Positions 47,157 through 56,649 of a DNA stretch of 64,000 nt are shown piece by piece (the stretch's first letter is position 1; the number at the start of each line of letters is the position of its first letter). Position numbers and translations under genes: made by a program. The notes under the pieces are model-generated. The model did not search any database, was not told the DNA's origin, and saw only the letters and a list, made by a program, of their open reading frames with translations. Source of the stretch: Paracoccus ravus (lineage in GTDB: Bacteria; Pseudomonadota; Alphaproteobacteria; Rhodobacterales; Rhodobacteraceae). The DNA lies in the NCBI RefSeq assembly GCF_004522175.1, contig NZ_SDEB01000012.1, forward strand, positions 57,805 through 121,804, written 5' to 3'.

Positions 47157-50100
47157 ATGGCGCGCTTTTTCATTGACCGACCGGTTTTCGCCTGGGTCAT
47201 CTCGATCCTGATCATGGGGCTTGGCGTGCTGTCGGTCCTGACCCTGCCGGTCGCGCAATACCCGCAGATTGCGCCGCCCACGGTCACGATCCAGGCGACC
47301 TATCCCGGCGCTTCCGCCGATACGGTGGCCAATACCGTCACGCAGATCATCGAGCAGCAGATGACCGGCCTGGACGGGCTGCGCTATTTCTCGTCCAGTT
47401 CCAGTTCCGCCGGCAGTTCGACCACCACCCTGACCTTCGAGACGGGGACCGATCCCGACATCGCGCAGGTGCAGGTGCAGAACAAGCTGTCACAGGCCAC
47501 CAATCTGCTTCCCGAGGCGGTGCAGCGTCAGGGCGTGACGGTCGAGAAATCCTCCTCGGGCTTCCTGATGGTGATCGCGCTGATCTCGGATGATGGCGCG
47601 CTCGAACAGGTCGATCTGTCGGATTACATGATCTCGAACCTCGTCAACGATCTCAGCCGTGTCGAGGGCGTGGGCTCGGTGCAGGTCTTCGGCGCGCAAT
47701 ATGCCATGCGGATCTGGCTCGATCCGTCAAAGCTCGCGGCCTATGAGCTGACGCCCGGCGATGTGGTATCGGCGGTCTCGGCCGAAAACGCGCAGATCTC
47801 GGCGGGCGCATTCGGAACCCTGCCTGCCCCCGAGGGGCAGATGCTGAACGCGACGATCACCGCGCAATCGCTGCTTTCGACCCCCGCCGATTTCGAACAG
47901 ATCGTGCTGCGCGCCGAGGCCGATGGCGGGTTGATCCTGCTCAAGGACGTGGCCCGCGTCGAGATCGGCGCGGAAACCTATGCGACCAATGCGCGGTTCA
48001 ACGGCAAGCCTTCGGGCGGCATCGCGATCAGCCTCGCCTCGGGTGCGAACGCGCTCGACACCGCCGACCGGGTCAAGGAGCGGATGGCGGAGTTCGCCAA
48101 GTTCTTCCCCGAAGGCGTCAGCTACGTCATCCCCTATGACACCACGCCCTTCGTGCTGATCTCGATCGAGGAAGTGGTCAAGACGCTGGTCGAGGCCATC
48201 GTTCTGGTCTTTCTGGTGATGCTGGTCTTCTTGCAGAACTGGCGCGCGACGCTGATCCCGACGCTGGCGGTCCCGGTCGTCATCCTCGGCACATTCGGCA
48301 TTCTCGCGGCGCTCGGCTTCACCATCAACACGCTGACCATGCTCGCCATGGTGCTGGCCATCGGCCTTCTCGTCGATGACGCCATCGTCGTCGTCGAGAA
48401 CGTCGAGCGGATCATGGAGGAAGAGGATATCTCCCCGCTCGAGGCCACGCGGAAATCCATGGGCCAGATCACCGGCGCGCTGGTCGGCATCGCGCTGGTC
48501 CTGTCGGCGGTCTTCGTGCCGATGGCCTTCTTCGGCGGCTCGACCGGGGTGATCTACAAGCAATTCGCGATCACCATCGCCTCTGCCATGGGCCTGTCGG
48601 TGGTGGTCGCGCTGACCCTGACGCCGGCGCTTTGCGCCACCATCCTGCGCAATGAGCATGGCCACAAGACGCGCGGCTTCTTCGGCCTGTTCAACCGCGG
48701 CTTCGACAGGACCATGAGCGGCTATGGCAAGTCCGTCGGTTGGATCATCCGGCGTCCCCTGCGCATGATGCTGGTCTATCTGGCGATCGGGGCCGCGATG
48801 GTGTTTCTGTTCCTGCGCACGCCGACGGGCTTTCTGCCCGACGAGGATCAGGGCATCATGTTCGTGCTGATCCAGGGCCCGACCGGCGCCACGACCGCGC
48901 GCACCGAGGCCGTCATCGACCAGATCCAGGAGCATTTCCTGAAGACCGAGGCCGAGAACGTCGATTCCATGTTCGGCGTCTCGGGCTTCAGCTTCGCCGG
49001 CAGCGGCCAGAACATGGGGATCGCCTTTGTCCGGCTGAAGGACTGGAAGGACCGCACCCGGCCCGACCAATCGGTGCAGGCCATTGCCGGGCGGGCCTTT
49101 CCGGTGATGATGCAGATCCGCGACGCCATGGTTTTCCCGATCGTGCCGCCCTCGGTGATCGAGCTTGGCAATGTCTCGGGCTTCGATTTCTACCTGCAGG
49201 CGCGGGGCGGCCAGAACCACGAGCAATTGCTCGATGCGCGCAACCAGCTTCTGGGCATGGCGGCGCAGGATCCGCGCATCGCCTCGGCCCGGCCGAACGG
49301 GCTGGAGGACGCGGCGCAATACCGGCTCAACATCGATTGGCGCAAGGCCGGGGCGATGGGAGTATCCGCCACCGATGTCGGCAGCCTGCTCTCGGTTGCC
49401 TGGGCGGGGCGCTATGTCAACGACTTCATCGACCGGGGCCGGATCAAACGCGTCTATGTGCAAGGCGAGCCCGGCTCGCGCGCGGCCCCGACCGATATCG
49501 ACAAATGGCGCATCCGAAACAGCTCGGGTGGACTGGTGCCGTTTTCGAACTTCTCCGAAGGGGAATGGACATTCGGCGCGCAGGGGCTGAGCCGCTATAA
49601 CGGTGTGCCCGCGATGCAGATCCAGGGCAGCCCCGCCCCCGGCCTGTCCAGCGGCGAGGGCATCGCGGCGATCGAGGAATTGGCCAGCCAGCTTCCCGAG
49701 GGCTACGAGGTCGCCTGGACCGGCCTGTCGCTGGAAGAACAAGAGGCAGGCAACCAGACCACGCTGCTTTACGCCTTGTCGCTGGCGGTCGTGTTCCTCT
49801 GCCTGGCCGCGCTTTACGAAAGCTGGTCCATTCCCTTTGCCGTCATGCTCGCCATGCCGATCGGGGTGCTGGGCGCGCTGGTCGGGGCCTGGCTCGGCGG
49901 TTTCGACAATGGCGTCTTCTTCCAGGTCGGACTGCTCACGGTGATCGGCCTGACCGGCAAGAACGCGATCCTGATCGTGGAATTCGCCCGCGAGCAGATC
50001 GAGCAGGACGGCAAGCCCCTCTACGAGGCGGTGATCGAGGCCGCGCGGCAGCGTTTCCGGCCGATCATCATGACGTCGGTCGCCTTCTCGCTCGGAGTTC

Positions 50101-50282
50101 TGCCGCTGGTCCTCTCGGCCGGGGCGGGCGCGAATGGCCGCAATACGATCGGCGCGACGGTTCTGGGCGGGACGCTTTCGGCGACCTTCTTGGGGATCCT
50201 CTTCGTGCCGCTGTTCTTCGTCCTGGTCTGGCGGCTTCTGGGCCGCAAGACGACCGCAGCAGCCGAGGGCAAGCCGGCCTGA
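47157..50282 (+). CDS. RND efflux pump permease, HAE1 family
   Basis: AcrB/MexB-like proton-driven pump (1041 aa, 12 helices, two large periplasmic loops). The proton relay residues are in place: D407-D408 in LLVDDAIVVVENVER and K935 in GLTGKNAILIVEF. It begins MARFFIDRPVFAWVISI, as is typical of the family. The adaptor gene precedes it by 33 nt. No TolC/OprM-type gene follows, so it must use an outer-membrane factor encoded elsewhere. Substrates unknown. Confidence 0.95.
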   Translation: MARFFIDRPVFAWVISILIMGLGVLSVLTLPVAQYPQIAPPTVTIQATYPGASADTVANTVTQIIEQQMTGLDGLRYFSSSSSSAGSSTTTLTFETGTDPDIAQVQVQNKLSQATNLLPEAVQRQGVTVEKSSSGFLMVIALISDDGALEQVDLSDYMISNLVNDLSRVEGVGSVQVFGAQYAMRIWLDPSKLAAYELTPGDVVSAVSAENAQISAGAFGTLPAPEGQMLNATITAQSLLSTPADFEQIVLRAEADGGLILLKDVARVEIGAETYATNARFNGKPSGGIAISLASGANALDTADRVKERMAEFAKFFPEGVSYVIPYDTTPFVLISIEEVVKTLVEAIVLVFLVMLVFLQNWRATLIPTLAVPVVILGTFGILAALGFTINTLTMLAMVLAIGLLVDDAIVVVENVERIMEEEDISPLEATRKSMGQITGALVGIALVLSAVFVPMAFFGGSTGVIYKQFAITIASAMGLSVVVALTLTPALCATILRNEHGHKTRGFFGLFNRGFDRTMSGYGKSVGWIIRRPLRMMLVYLAIGAAMVFLFLRTPTGFLPDEDQGIMFVLIQGPTGATTARTEAVIDQIQEHFLKTEAENVDSMFGVSGFSFAGSGQNMGIAFVRLKDWKDRTRPDQSVQAIAGRAFPVMMQIRDAMVFPIVPPSVIELGNVSGFDFYLQARGGQNHEQLLDARNQLLGMAAQDPRIASARPNGLEDAAQYRLNIDWRKAGAMGVSATDVGSLLSVAWAGRYVNDFIDRGRIKRVYVQGEPGSRAAPTDIDKWRIRNSSGGLVPFSNFSEGEWTFGAQGLSRYNGVPAMQIQGSPAPGLSSGEGIAAIEELASQLPEGYEVAWTGLSLEEQEAGNQTTLLYALSLAVVFLCLAALYESWSIPFAVMLAMPIGVLGALVGAWLGGFDNGVFFQVGLLTVIGLTGKNAILIVEFAREQIEQDGKPLYEAVIEAARQRFRPIIMTSVAFSLGVLPLVLSAGAGANGRNTIGATVLGGTLSATFLGILFVPLFFVLVWRLLGRKTTAAAEGKPA

Positions 50283-50379
50283 TCGCAGGAAGAATTCCTA
50301 GCGGCGCTTGCCCGTCCGCGCGGTCGGGCTTAGTCTTTCCACAGGGAGAGCGCGCCGCCTTGGCGGCAAGGGGAGGCAG

Positions 50380-51747
50380 ATGAACGCGACCGGCCAGATC
50401 GCCGCGGGCGTAACGCATGGCATTGCGGCACCGGGACGCGGCCTGCCTCTGCGCCGGCTTGTCCTTGGCGGCTCGCTGCTGGGCTGGCTGGTGATGCTGG
50501 TCATGGTCGCCACTGTCCTTTTGTCGAATGCGCGCGTCTCGATCCGCGAAGAAACTGCCTCGACATTCGCGCTGGCCAAGGCCGCGGCCACCCTGCGTCT
50601 GCCGACCGCGTTCCAGCGCGAGGATCTCATGGCCGCGGCGACGGCACTGGCCATCGACATCCGCGCCCAGCGCCATGTCACGGCCGAGATCCGGGATGCC
50701 GCGGGCGAGCCGCTCGACTTGCCGCCGCGCCCGGTCACGCGCCGCCCTGCCCCGGAATGGTTTGCAGCGCTGCTGCGGCCGACGGCCCTGCGCGACGTCA
50801 TGCCGATCACACAATATCCCAATCTGATCGGTGTCCTGGAAATCCGCAGCGAGCCGGGCGACGAAATCGCCGAGATCTGGCACGATCTTCAGATCCTGCT
50901 GCCGCTGCTGGCGGTCTCGGCTCTGGCGGCTCTGGGCGTGACCATGGCGATATCCGGACTGGTGCTGCGAAGGCTCGAGCAGTTGACCGCCACGCTTGAC
51001 CGGATGCGCGCGGGGGATCTCGACTGCCGGGCGCATCGCACCGGCCTGTCCGAGCTTGACGCACTGTCCGAAGGGGTAAATGCCCTGGCCGCCCATCTGA
51101 GCCATGAGCGCGCCGAGATCCGCCGCTTGCAGGCCCGGATGATGACCCTTGCAGAAACCGAACGCTCGCGCATCGCCTCGGATCTGCATGATGAGATCGG
51201 TCCGCAGCTTTTCGCCCTTCACGCCGCCGTCGGACAGGCCCAGCGACAGGAGGCCGGAGAGGAACTCGACGAGGCCCTCGCGGCGATCGGCCGACATTCC
51301 GCGGCCATTCGCAAATCGGTGCGCAGCGCCATCGACGACCTGCGCCTCAGCCCTGCCGAGGGCACGAGCCTTGCCGATATGGCCCAGGAATTGCTGATCG
51401 GCTTTCAGGACATGGCGCCCGAAGTGGTGTTTCGCCTCGACGCGCCCGCAGGCCTGCCCGCGCCGGACGCAGCCGGCCAGATCGCAACCTATCGCTTCAT
51501 CCGCGAAAGCGTGCTGAACGCGCTGCGCCATTCCGGCGCGTCCGAGATCGAGGTCACACTGTCCCGCCATGAAACCTCGCTTGTCGCGCGAGTTCGCGAC
51601 AATGGACGCGGTCCCTCGGGCGCAGCGCGGCGCGGGCTGGGCCAGACGGGCATGCGCGACCGCGCGGCCGCCTTGGGCGCGCTCTGGCTGCCGCCCCGGC
51701 GCGAAAGCGCCCGCACCATCACCGAATTCAGGATCGCATGCCCGTGA
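50380..51747 (+). CDS. NarX-like sensor histidine kinase (HisKA_3)
   Basis: 455-aa membrane kinase: two helices (about 27-48 and 165-190) flank a periplasmic sensor of about 115 residues, followed by a HAMP domain and a HisKA_3 domain with the phosphorylatable H270 in SDLHDEIGPQLFALH. The HATPase domain has RESVLNALRHSGASE and DNGRGPSG. The ATG at 50380 has GGGGAGG upstream. It overlaps the response regulator gene by 10 nt, so those two form a pair. It follows the RND pump by 97 nt. Confidence 0.92.
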   Translation: MNATGQIAAGVTHGIAAPGRGLPLRRLVLGGSLLGWLVMLVMVATVLLSNARVSIREETASTFALAKAAATLRLPTAFQREDLMAAATALAIDIRAQRHVTAEIRDAAGEPLDLPPRPVTRRPAPEWFAALLRPTALRDVMPITQYPNLIGVLEIRSEPGDEIAEIWHDLQILLPLLAVSALAALGVTMAISGLVLRRLEQLTATLDRMRAGDLDCRAHRTGLSELDALSEGVNALAAHLSHERAEIRRLQARMMTLAETERSRIASDLHDEIGPQLFALHAAVGQAQRQEAGEELDEALAAIGRHSAAIRKSVRSAIDDLRLSPAEGTSLADMAQELLIGFQDMAPEVVFRLDAPAGLPAPDAAGQIATYRFIRESVLNALRHSGASEIEVTLSRHETSLVARVRDNGRGPSGAARRGLGQTGMRDRAAALGALWLPPRRESARTITEFRIACP

Positions 51748-52418
51748 GCACATCTCTCGTCCCGCAGAAAACCCCGTTGCGCGTGCTGATCATCGACGAC
51801 CACCCGGTGGTCGCCGAGGGCTGGGACCGGATCACGCGCGGCCGGATCGAATGCCAGGTGATCCCCGCCGCCACGCCCCTGACGGGATTTCAGCGCTGGA
51901 GACAGGAGGGTCCGGATGTCATCGTGGTGGATCTGACCATGGGGGCCTCGAAGCTTGCGGGCGTGCGCCTCATCGAGCGCCTGCGCAAGGCGGGTGCGGA
52001 ACAGCCGATTCTGGTCTTTACCATGCATAACAGTCCGATCATCGCGCGACGTGCCCTGCAAAGCGGCTGCAACGGGATCATCATGAAGGACGCGCCCTCG
52101 GACGAGATCTGCGAGGCACTGTCCGAGCTTGCCGCCGGGCGCGATTTCGTGCCGGCAGATCTGGCCCGCCGGATCGCGCTGATGGACCGGCCCGGCATGG
52201 TTCAGGCCCGTCCCCGGCTGACCCCGCGGGAATTGGACATCCTGCGCGCCATCGCCAGCGGCCTCGCCTATCGCGAGATCGCGGATCGCGCCAATATCAG
52301 CTACAAGACCGTCTCGAATGTCAGCCAGACCCTCAAGGACAAGCTGGGCGCGGGCAGTTTCGCCGATCTCGTGGTCAAGGCGATCCGCCATCTCGAGGAA
52401 ACCGGGGACAGGCTCTGA
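51738..52418 (+). CDS. NarL/LuxR-type response regulator
   Basis: 226-aa regulator. The receiver domain (14-130) has acidic residues D20-D21, phosphoacceptor D65 (VIVVDLTMG), T95 and K107-like positions. The LuxR-type helix-turn-helix (about 160-220) has LTPRELDILRAIASGLAYREI and ISYKTVSNVSQTLKDKLG. It is sandwiched between the NarX-like kinase (10-nt overlap) and the XRE regulator (3-nt gap). A CrbS-like kinase three genes away is another possible partner, because CrbS normally works with a NarL-type regulator (CrbR). Confidence 0.93.
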   Translation: MPVSTSLVPQKTPLRVLIIDDHPVVAEGWDRITRGRIECQVIPAATPLTGFQRWRQEGPDVIVVDLTMGASKLAGVRLIERLRKAGAEQPILVFTMHNSPIIARRALQSGCNGIIMKDAPSDEICEALSELAAGRDFVPADLARRIALMDRPGMVQARPRLTPRELDILRAIASGLAYREIADRANISYKTVSNVSQTLKDKLGAGSFADLVVKAIRHLEETGDRL

Positions 52419-52421
52419 GCC

Positions 52422-53708
52422 ATGCCGCGCGCGCCGCATAATCAAGCCGCAAGGCCCGTGACGAAGCGGCCCCTTATCGGCACGCGCATCCGCGAAAGGC
52501 GTCTGTCGCAAGGCTGGCGCCAGACCGAGGTGGCCGAACGGGCCGAGATCTCGGCCGCCTATCTGAACCTGATCGAGCATAATCGCCGCCCCGTGGGCGA
52601 GGCTCTGCTGAACCGGCTGGCCGAGGCGCTTCTGATCGATGCCGGTGAACTGGCCTCGGACCGCGAAGAGACGCTGATTGCCACGCTGCGCGAGGCCGCC
52701 GCACTGGCCAAGGACCAGCCGCATCCGGTCGAGATCGAACAGATCGCGGAATTCGTGGCCCGCTATCCGGGCTGGGCCACCGCTCTGGCGCTCTCCTCGC
52801 GTCGCGCCGATGCGCTGGAGCGCCGCCTGGTCGCGCTTTCGGATCGCGTGACGCGCGACCCCTATCTTCTGGCCACGCTGCATGAGGTCCAGTCCGCCGT
52901 GACCTCGGTCCGCACGACGGCCTCGATCCTTGCGGAGACGCCCGAGATCGAGCCGGAATGGCAGGCCCGCTTTCACGGCAATCTTGATGCCGACAGCCAG
53001 CGCCTGTCACGAACGGCGCAAAGCCTAGTCGCCTATCTCGACACATTCGAGGATGAGGCGGTTCCCATGTCGCCCCAGGAAGAGGTCGAGGCCTGGATTG
53101 CGGCGGGACGGCGTGACCCGGCCGAGGCGGTCGAACTCGCCTCGGATGCGGCCCGCAAGCTTGCCGTCGATCTGATCGCAGCGCAGGAGCGCGATCATGC
53201 TCTTTTGCCGACGGCCGATCTGCTTGCTGCGGTCACGCCCGGCGAGCCCGATCCCGCGGTGCTGGCGGCGCGTCTGGGCCGGCCGCTTGATCTGGTGCTG
53301 CGCCGGCTCGGAACCGCCCGGCCCGGCCCTTGGGCACAGGCGGGGCTGATCATCTGCGACGGCTCCGGCGCCACCCTTTATCGCCAGCCACCTTTGGGCT
53401 TTCCATTGCCCCGTCCCGGCGAGGGCTGTGCGCTCTGGCCGCTTTTCGAGGCGCTTGCCCAGCCCCAGGTGCCGATTTCCCGGCTCTTGCAGACGCCGAG
53501 CGGGGCGCTGTTCCAGGCCTGGGCCGTCGCGGGTCGGCTTTTGCCGATGGGTTTCGATGGCCCCGCCCTGAGCCGTGCGCAAATGCTTTTGCTGCCCGCG
53601 CCCTCGCAGCCCGGTCGCGCCGCGCTGCCGATCGGACCCGCCTGCCGCATCTGTCCCAGGCGGGAATGCCCGGGGCGGCACGAACCCTCGATCCTGGGGC
53701 CGACATGA
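52422..53708 (+). CDS. XRE/DUF2083 regulator with DHp-like middle domain
   Basis: 428-aa transcription factor. The N-terminal HTH (about 18-75, IRERRLSQGWRQTEVAERA) and the C-terminal DUF2083 region ending CRICPRRECPGRHEPS are the hallmarks of the ScfR/RamB-type regulators of short-chain fatty acid and acetate metabolism. Unexpectedly, residues 146-208 align with the HisKA domain of the CrbS-like kinase encoded downstream: LLATLHEVQSAVTSV aligns with FLGQISHELRTPMTSI, and ARFHG with ARFAG. H154-E155 match the H-box. No ATPase domain is present. The stop overlaps the next start as ATGA. Confidence 0.88.
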   Translation: MPRAPHNQAARPVTKRPLIGTRIRERRLSQGWRQTEVAERAEISAAYLNLIEHNRRPVGEALLNRLAEALLIDAGELASDREETLIATLREAAALAKDQPHPVEIEQIAEFVARYPGWATALALSSRRADALERRLVALSDRVTRDPYLLATLHEVQSAVTSVRTTASILAETPEIEPEWQARFHGNLDADSQRLSRTAQSLVAYLDTFEDEAVPMSPQEEVEAWIAAGRRDPAEAVELASDAARKLAVDLIAAQERDHALLPTADLLAAVTPGEPDPAVLAARLGRPLDLVLRRLGTARPGPWAQAGLIICDGSGATLYRQPPLGFPLPRPGEGCALWPLFEALAQPQVPISRLLQTPSGALFQAWAVAGRLLPMGFDGPALSRAQMLLLPAPSQPGRAALPIGPACRICPRRECPGRHEPSILGPT

Positions 53709-53965
53709 TCCAGCGGCCAAGGCGATTGTTTCTGGGCCGCGGGGCCTATCGGCGGCGTCGGATGATCGACGCCACGCGCGTCCTTCCGGTGATCTTTGCC
53801 GTGCTGGTCCTGCTGCCCCCGGTTTGGCTGCCCCGGCATTTCAGCTTTGCCCTCGGCGTGATCTGGCTGGGCATCGGCTGGCTTGCGACCATCCTCGTGA
53901 CCGCCCTGCTGCATCACGCCATCGGCAGCGCCCGCGATCCTTCGGAGGATGAGGATGACGCCTGA
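53705..53965 (+). CDS. Small two-helix membrane protein
   Basis: 86-aa protein: basic N-terminus (RRLFLGRGAYRRRR), two membrane helices (about 27-43 and 48-70), and an acidic end (SEDEDDA). Its ATG overlaps the XRE stop (ATGA) and its stop lies 10 nt inside the transporter-kinase gene. The arrangement recalls the small DUF485/DUF4212 proteins before solute:sodium symporters such as ActP, so it may be a subunit of the sensor. I do not recognise its family. Confidence 0.8.
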   Translation: MIQRPRRLFLGRGAYRRRRMIDATRVLPVIFAVLVLLPPVWLPRHFSFALGVIWLGIGWLATILVTALLHHAIGSARDPSEDEDDA

Positions 53966-56597
53966 AGTCCTGGGCGCGCTTGCCATCGTCTATGTCGCCG
54001 GCATGTTCCTGCTGGCCCATACCGCAGATCGCGCGGCCGCCGAGGGCCGCTGGAAATGGATGAACCGACCGGTCATCTACACCTTGTCCTTGTCGGTCTA
54101 CTGCTCGGCCTGGACCTTTTACGGCGCGGTGGGATATGCGACGCGATCAGGACTGGAATATCTGACCATCTATCTTGGGCCAGCCATCGTCTTTGCCGGG
54201 GCATGGTGGGGGCTGCGGCATCTGGTGCAGGTGGCGCGACTGCATCGGATCACCTCGGTCGCCGACCTGATCTCGAGCCGCTTCGGCAAGTCGGCGGGGC
54301 TTGCGGCACTGGTCACCCTGATCGCCGTGACAGCCGCGACGCCCTATATCGCGCTGCAGCTGCAATCCGTCTCGATGGCGCTTTCGGCCTTTGCCGCGAA
54401 TGGCCAGCCTTTGCCCGAGAATATTCCGCTCTGGACAGGAATCGGGCTCGCGGCCTTTTCCATCCTCTTCGGGACGCGTAACCTTGCCGCCGACGAGCGC
54501 CATCACGGCGTCGTCATGGCGATCGCCCTCGAGGCCGTCGTCAAGCTTCTCGCCTTTCTCGCCGTCGGGATCTATGTTCTCTGGGGCGTGGCGGAGGGGC
54601 CAGCCGATGTTCTGGCCCGCATCCAGAGGATCGCAGAGGATCCGGCCGAAACCGGCTGGATCATCAAGCCCGATCGCTGGGTCACGTTGATCACGCTGTC
54701 GGGGGCCGCTATCCTCGTGCTGCCCCGGATGTTCCATGTCATGGTGGTCGAAGCCAGTGACGATGACCGCCTACGCCAGGCCGGCTGGGCCTTTCCGCTT
54801 TATATGTTCGTGCTGTCCTTTCTCGTGCTGCCGATCGCGGTGATGGGACGTGACCTGATGCCCGCAGGCTCGGATCCGGATCTTTACGTGCTGGCCCTTC
54901 CGCTTTCTCACGGGCAGGAGGCGCTTGCGGGTTTCGCCTTTATCGGCGGGTTTTCCTCGGCCATGTCGATGGTCGTGGTCAGCGCCATCGCGGTCTCGAC
55001 GATGATGGCGAACCATTGGCTGGTTCCGATTTGGCTGTGGCTGCGCAAGGAGCATTATCCCGCCAGCGCCCGGACCGGCCCCGCGGGCGAGGATCTCAAG
55101 GCCCTGATGCTGCTGGCCCGCCGGATCGCGATCCTCGCAATCATCGGCGCGGGCTGGGCCTATCATCAGCTTTCGGGCGGCACTTCGGCGTTGGCGCTGA
55201 TGGGGATCGTGGCCTTTTCGGGCATGGCGCAGGTCCTTCCCTCGATTGTGGCCGGGCTGATGTGGCGGGGCGCCACGCGTCGCGGCGCGGTCTTCGGGAT
55301 TGTCTGCGGTTCTGCGATCTGGCTCTGCCTGATCTTCCTGCCCTCGCTCGGGCTGGCGGCCCCGCCCAGGATGCCCGCCGGGATCGACCCTTTCGCCGGG
55401 GCGGTGCTGCTGTCGCTTTCCGTCAATATCGGCCTGCTCATCATTGTTTCCCTGCTGGATTTTCCAAATCCGGTCGAGCGCCTGCAGGCGCTGTCTTTCG
55501 TCCATGCCATTGCGCCCGACAGTTCCGGGGCACGGGCCGCGAGCACCGCCAGCGCCGAGGCCCTGCTGACCCTGACCGGGCGACTCTGGGGCAGCGATCA
55601 GGCGCTCGAGGTGTTTCGCAACGCTGCGATGCAGCAGGGAAAATCGGGCTATCTGCCCGATCTCACCCCACGTTTCCTGTCCGAGATCGAGCGTCAGATC
55701 GCGGGCACGGTCGGGGCGGCCACGGCGGTCGCGCTCATCACGCAGGTCACCGGGCGCGGGGCGGTCACGGTGTCGCATCTCATGGAGGTCGCCGGCGAGG
55801 CAGGTGACATGCGCGCCGACAAGGAACGGCTCGAGAGCGCCACCGCAGAGCTCGAGAAAACCGCGCGCAAGCTGCAGGAAACGAATGACAAGCTGACGAC
55901 CCTGTCACATCAGAAGGACGCGTTTCTTGGCCAGATCAGCCATGAGTTGCGCACTCCGATGACCTCCATCCATGCCTTTTCCGAATTTCTCATGGATCCG
56001 GGTCTGGCAGAGGCCGACCGCGCCCGCTTTGCTGGCATCATCCATGACGAGGCCAGCCGTCTGACGCGGCTGATCGACGACCTTCTGGATCTGGCGGTTC
56101 TCGAAGCGGGTAAGGCGCGTCTTGCCCTCGCCGTCTGCAATCTGCACGATCTCATCGACCGGGCGCTGGCTTCGGCCCGGGCGACGAGCGCCGCGCGGCA
56201 ATTCCTGATCCGGCGCGACCCCGCGGCCGAGCACCTCATGGTGATCACCGATCCCGACCGGCTGCTGCAGGTCCTGATCAATGTCTTCGCAAATGCGCGG
56301 AAATACTGCGATGCGGCGGAACCGGAAATCCGCGTGACCGCCCGGCGGCTGCGCGACGGCGGGACCGAGATCGACATCGTCGATAACGGGTCCGGCATTG
56401 CGACCGACAAGCAAGCGCTGATCTTTGAGAAATTCGCGCGGGCGCATGATGTGTCGCGTGCTGGCGGTGCCGGTCTGGGCCTGGCGATCTGCCATGACAT
56501 CATGCGAGTTCTGGGCGGAACAATCGCCTATCTGCCGGGCCAGGGTGGGGCGGCGTTCCGTATCACCCTGCCCCGCAAACCGCCGCAATCGACATGA
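53955..56597 (+). CDS. CrbS-like solute:sodium symporter-histidine kinase fusion
   Basis: 880-aa protein. The first half (1-520) is an SSS/PutP-type transporter with about 13 helices. A STAC-like linker (about 535-600) and a coiled coil (about 615-650) lead to a HisKA domain with H663 in ISHELRTPMTSI and a HATPase domain (NVFANARKYC, DIVDNGSGIA, GAGLGLAICHDI). CrbS/MxtR proteins sense extracellular acetate or the flux through the transporter and control acetyl-CoA synthetase. The second of two ATGs (53955) is preferred: GGAGG is 6 nt away. No receiver domain is attached. Confidence 0.92.
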   Translation: MTPEVLGALAIVYVAGMFLLAHTADRAAAEGRWKWMNRPVIYTLSLSVYCSAWTFYGAVGYATRSGLEYLTIYLGPAIVFAGAWWGLRHLVQVARLHRITSVADLISSRFGKSAGLAALVTLIAVTAATPYIALQLQSVSMALSAFAANGQPLPENIPLWTGIGLAAFSILFGTRNLAADERHHGVVMAIALEAVVKLLAFLAVGIYVLWGVAEGPADVLARIQRIAEDPAETGWIIKPDRWVTLITLSGAAILVLPRMFHVMVVEASDDDRLRQAGWAFPLYMFVLSFLVLPIAVMGRDLMPAGSDPDLYVLALPLSHGQEALAGFAFIGGFSSAMSMVVVSAIAVSTMMANHWLVPIWLWLRKEHYPASARTGPAGEDLKALMLLARRIAILAIIGAGWAYHQLSGGTSALALMGIVAFSGMAQVLPSIVAGLMWRGATRRGAVFGIVCGSAIWLCLIFLPSLGLAAPPRMPAGIDPFAGAVLLSLSVNIGLLIIVSLLDFPNPVERLQALSFVHAIAPDSSGARAASTASAEALLTLTGRLWGSDQALEVFRNAAMQQGKSGYLPDLTPRFLSEIERQIAGTVGAATAVALITQVTGRGAVTVSHLMEVAGEAGDMRADKERLESATAELEKTARKLQETNDKLTTLSHQKDAFLGQISHELRTPMTSIHAFSEFLMDPGLAEADRARFAGIIHDEASRLTRLIDDLLDLAVLEAGKARLALAVCNLHDLIDRALASARATSAARQFLIRRDPAAEHLMVITDPDRLLQVLINVFANARKYCDAAEPEIRVTARRLRDGGTEIDIVDNGSGIATDKQALIFEKFARAHDVSRAGGAGLGLAICHDIMRVLGGTIAYLPGQGGAAFRITLPRKPPQST

Positions 56598-56649
56598 GCC
56601 GTTAAATTCTTCGAAACCTGTCGCTGCCACAGTGGTCCTGATCGAGGGA

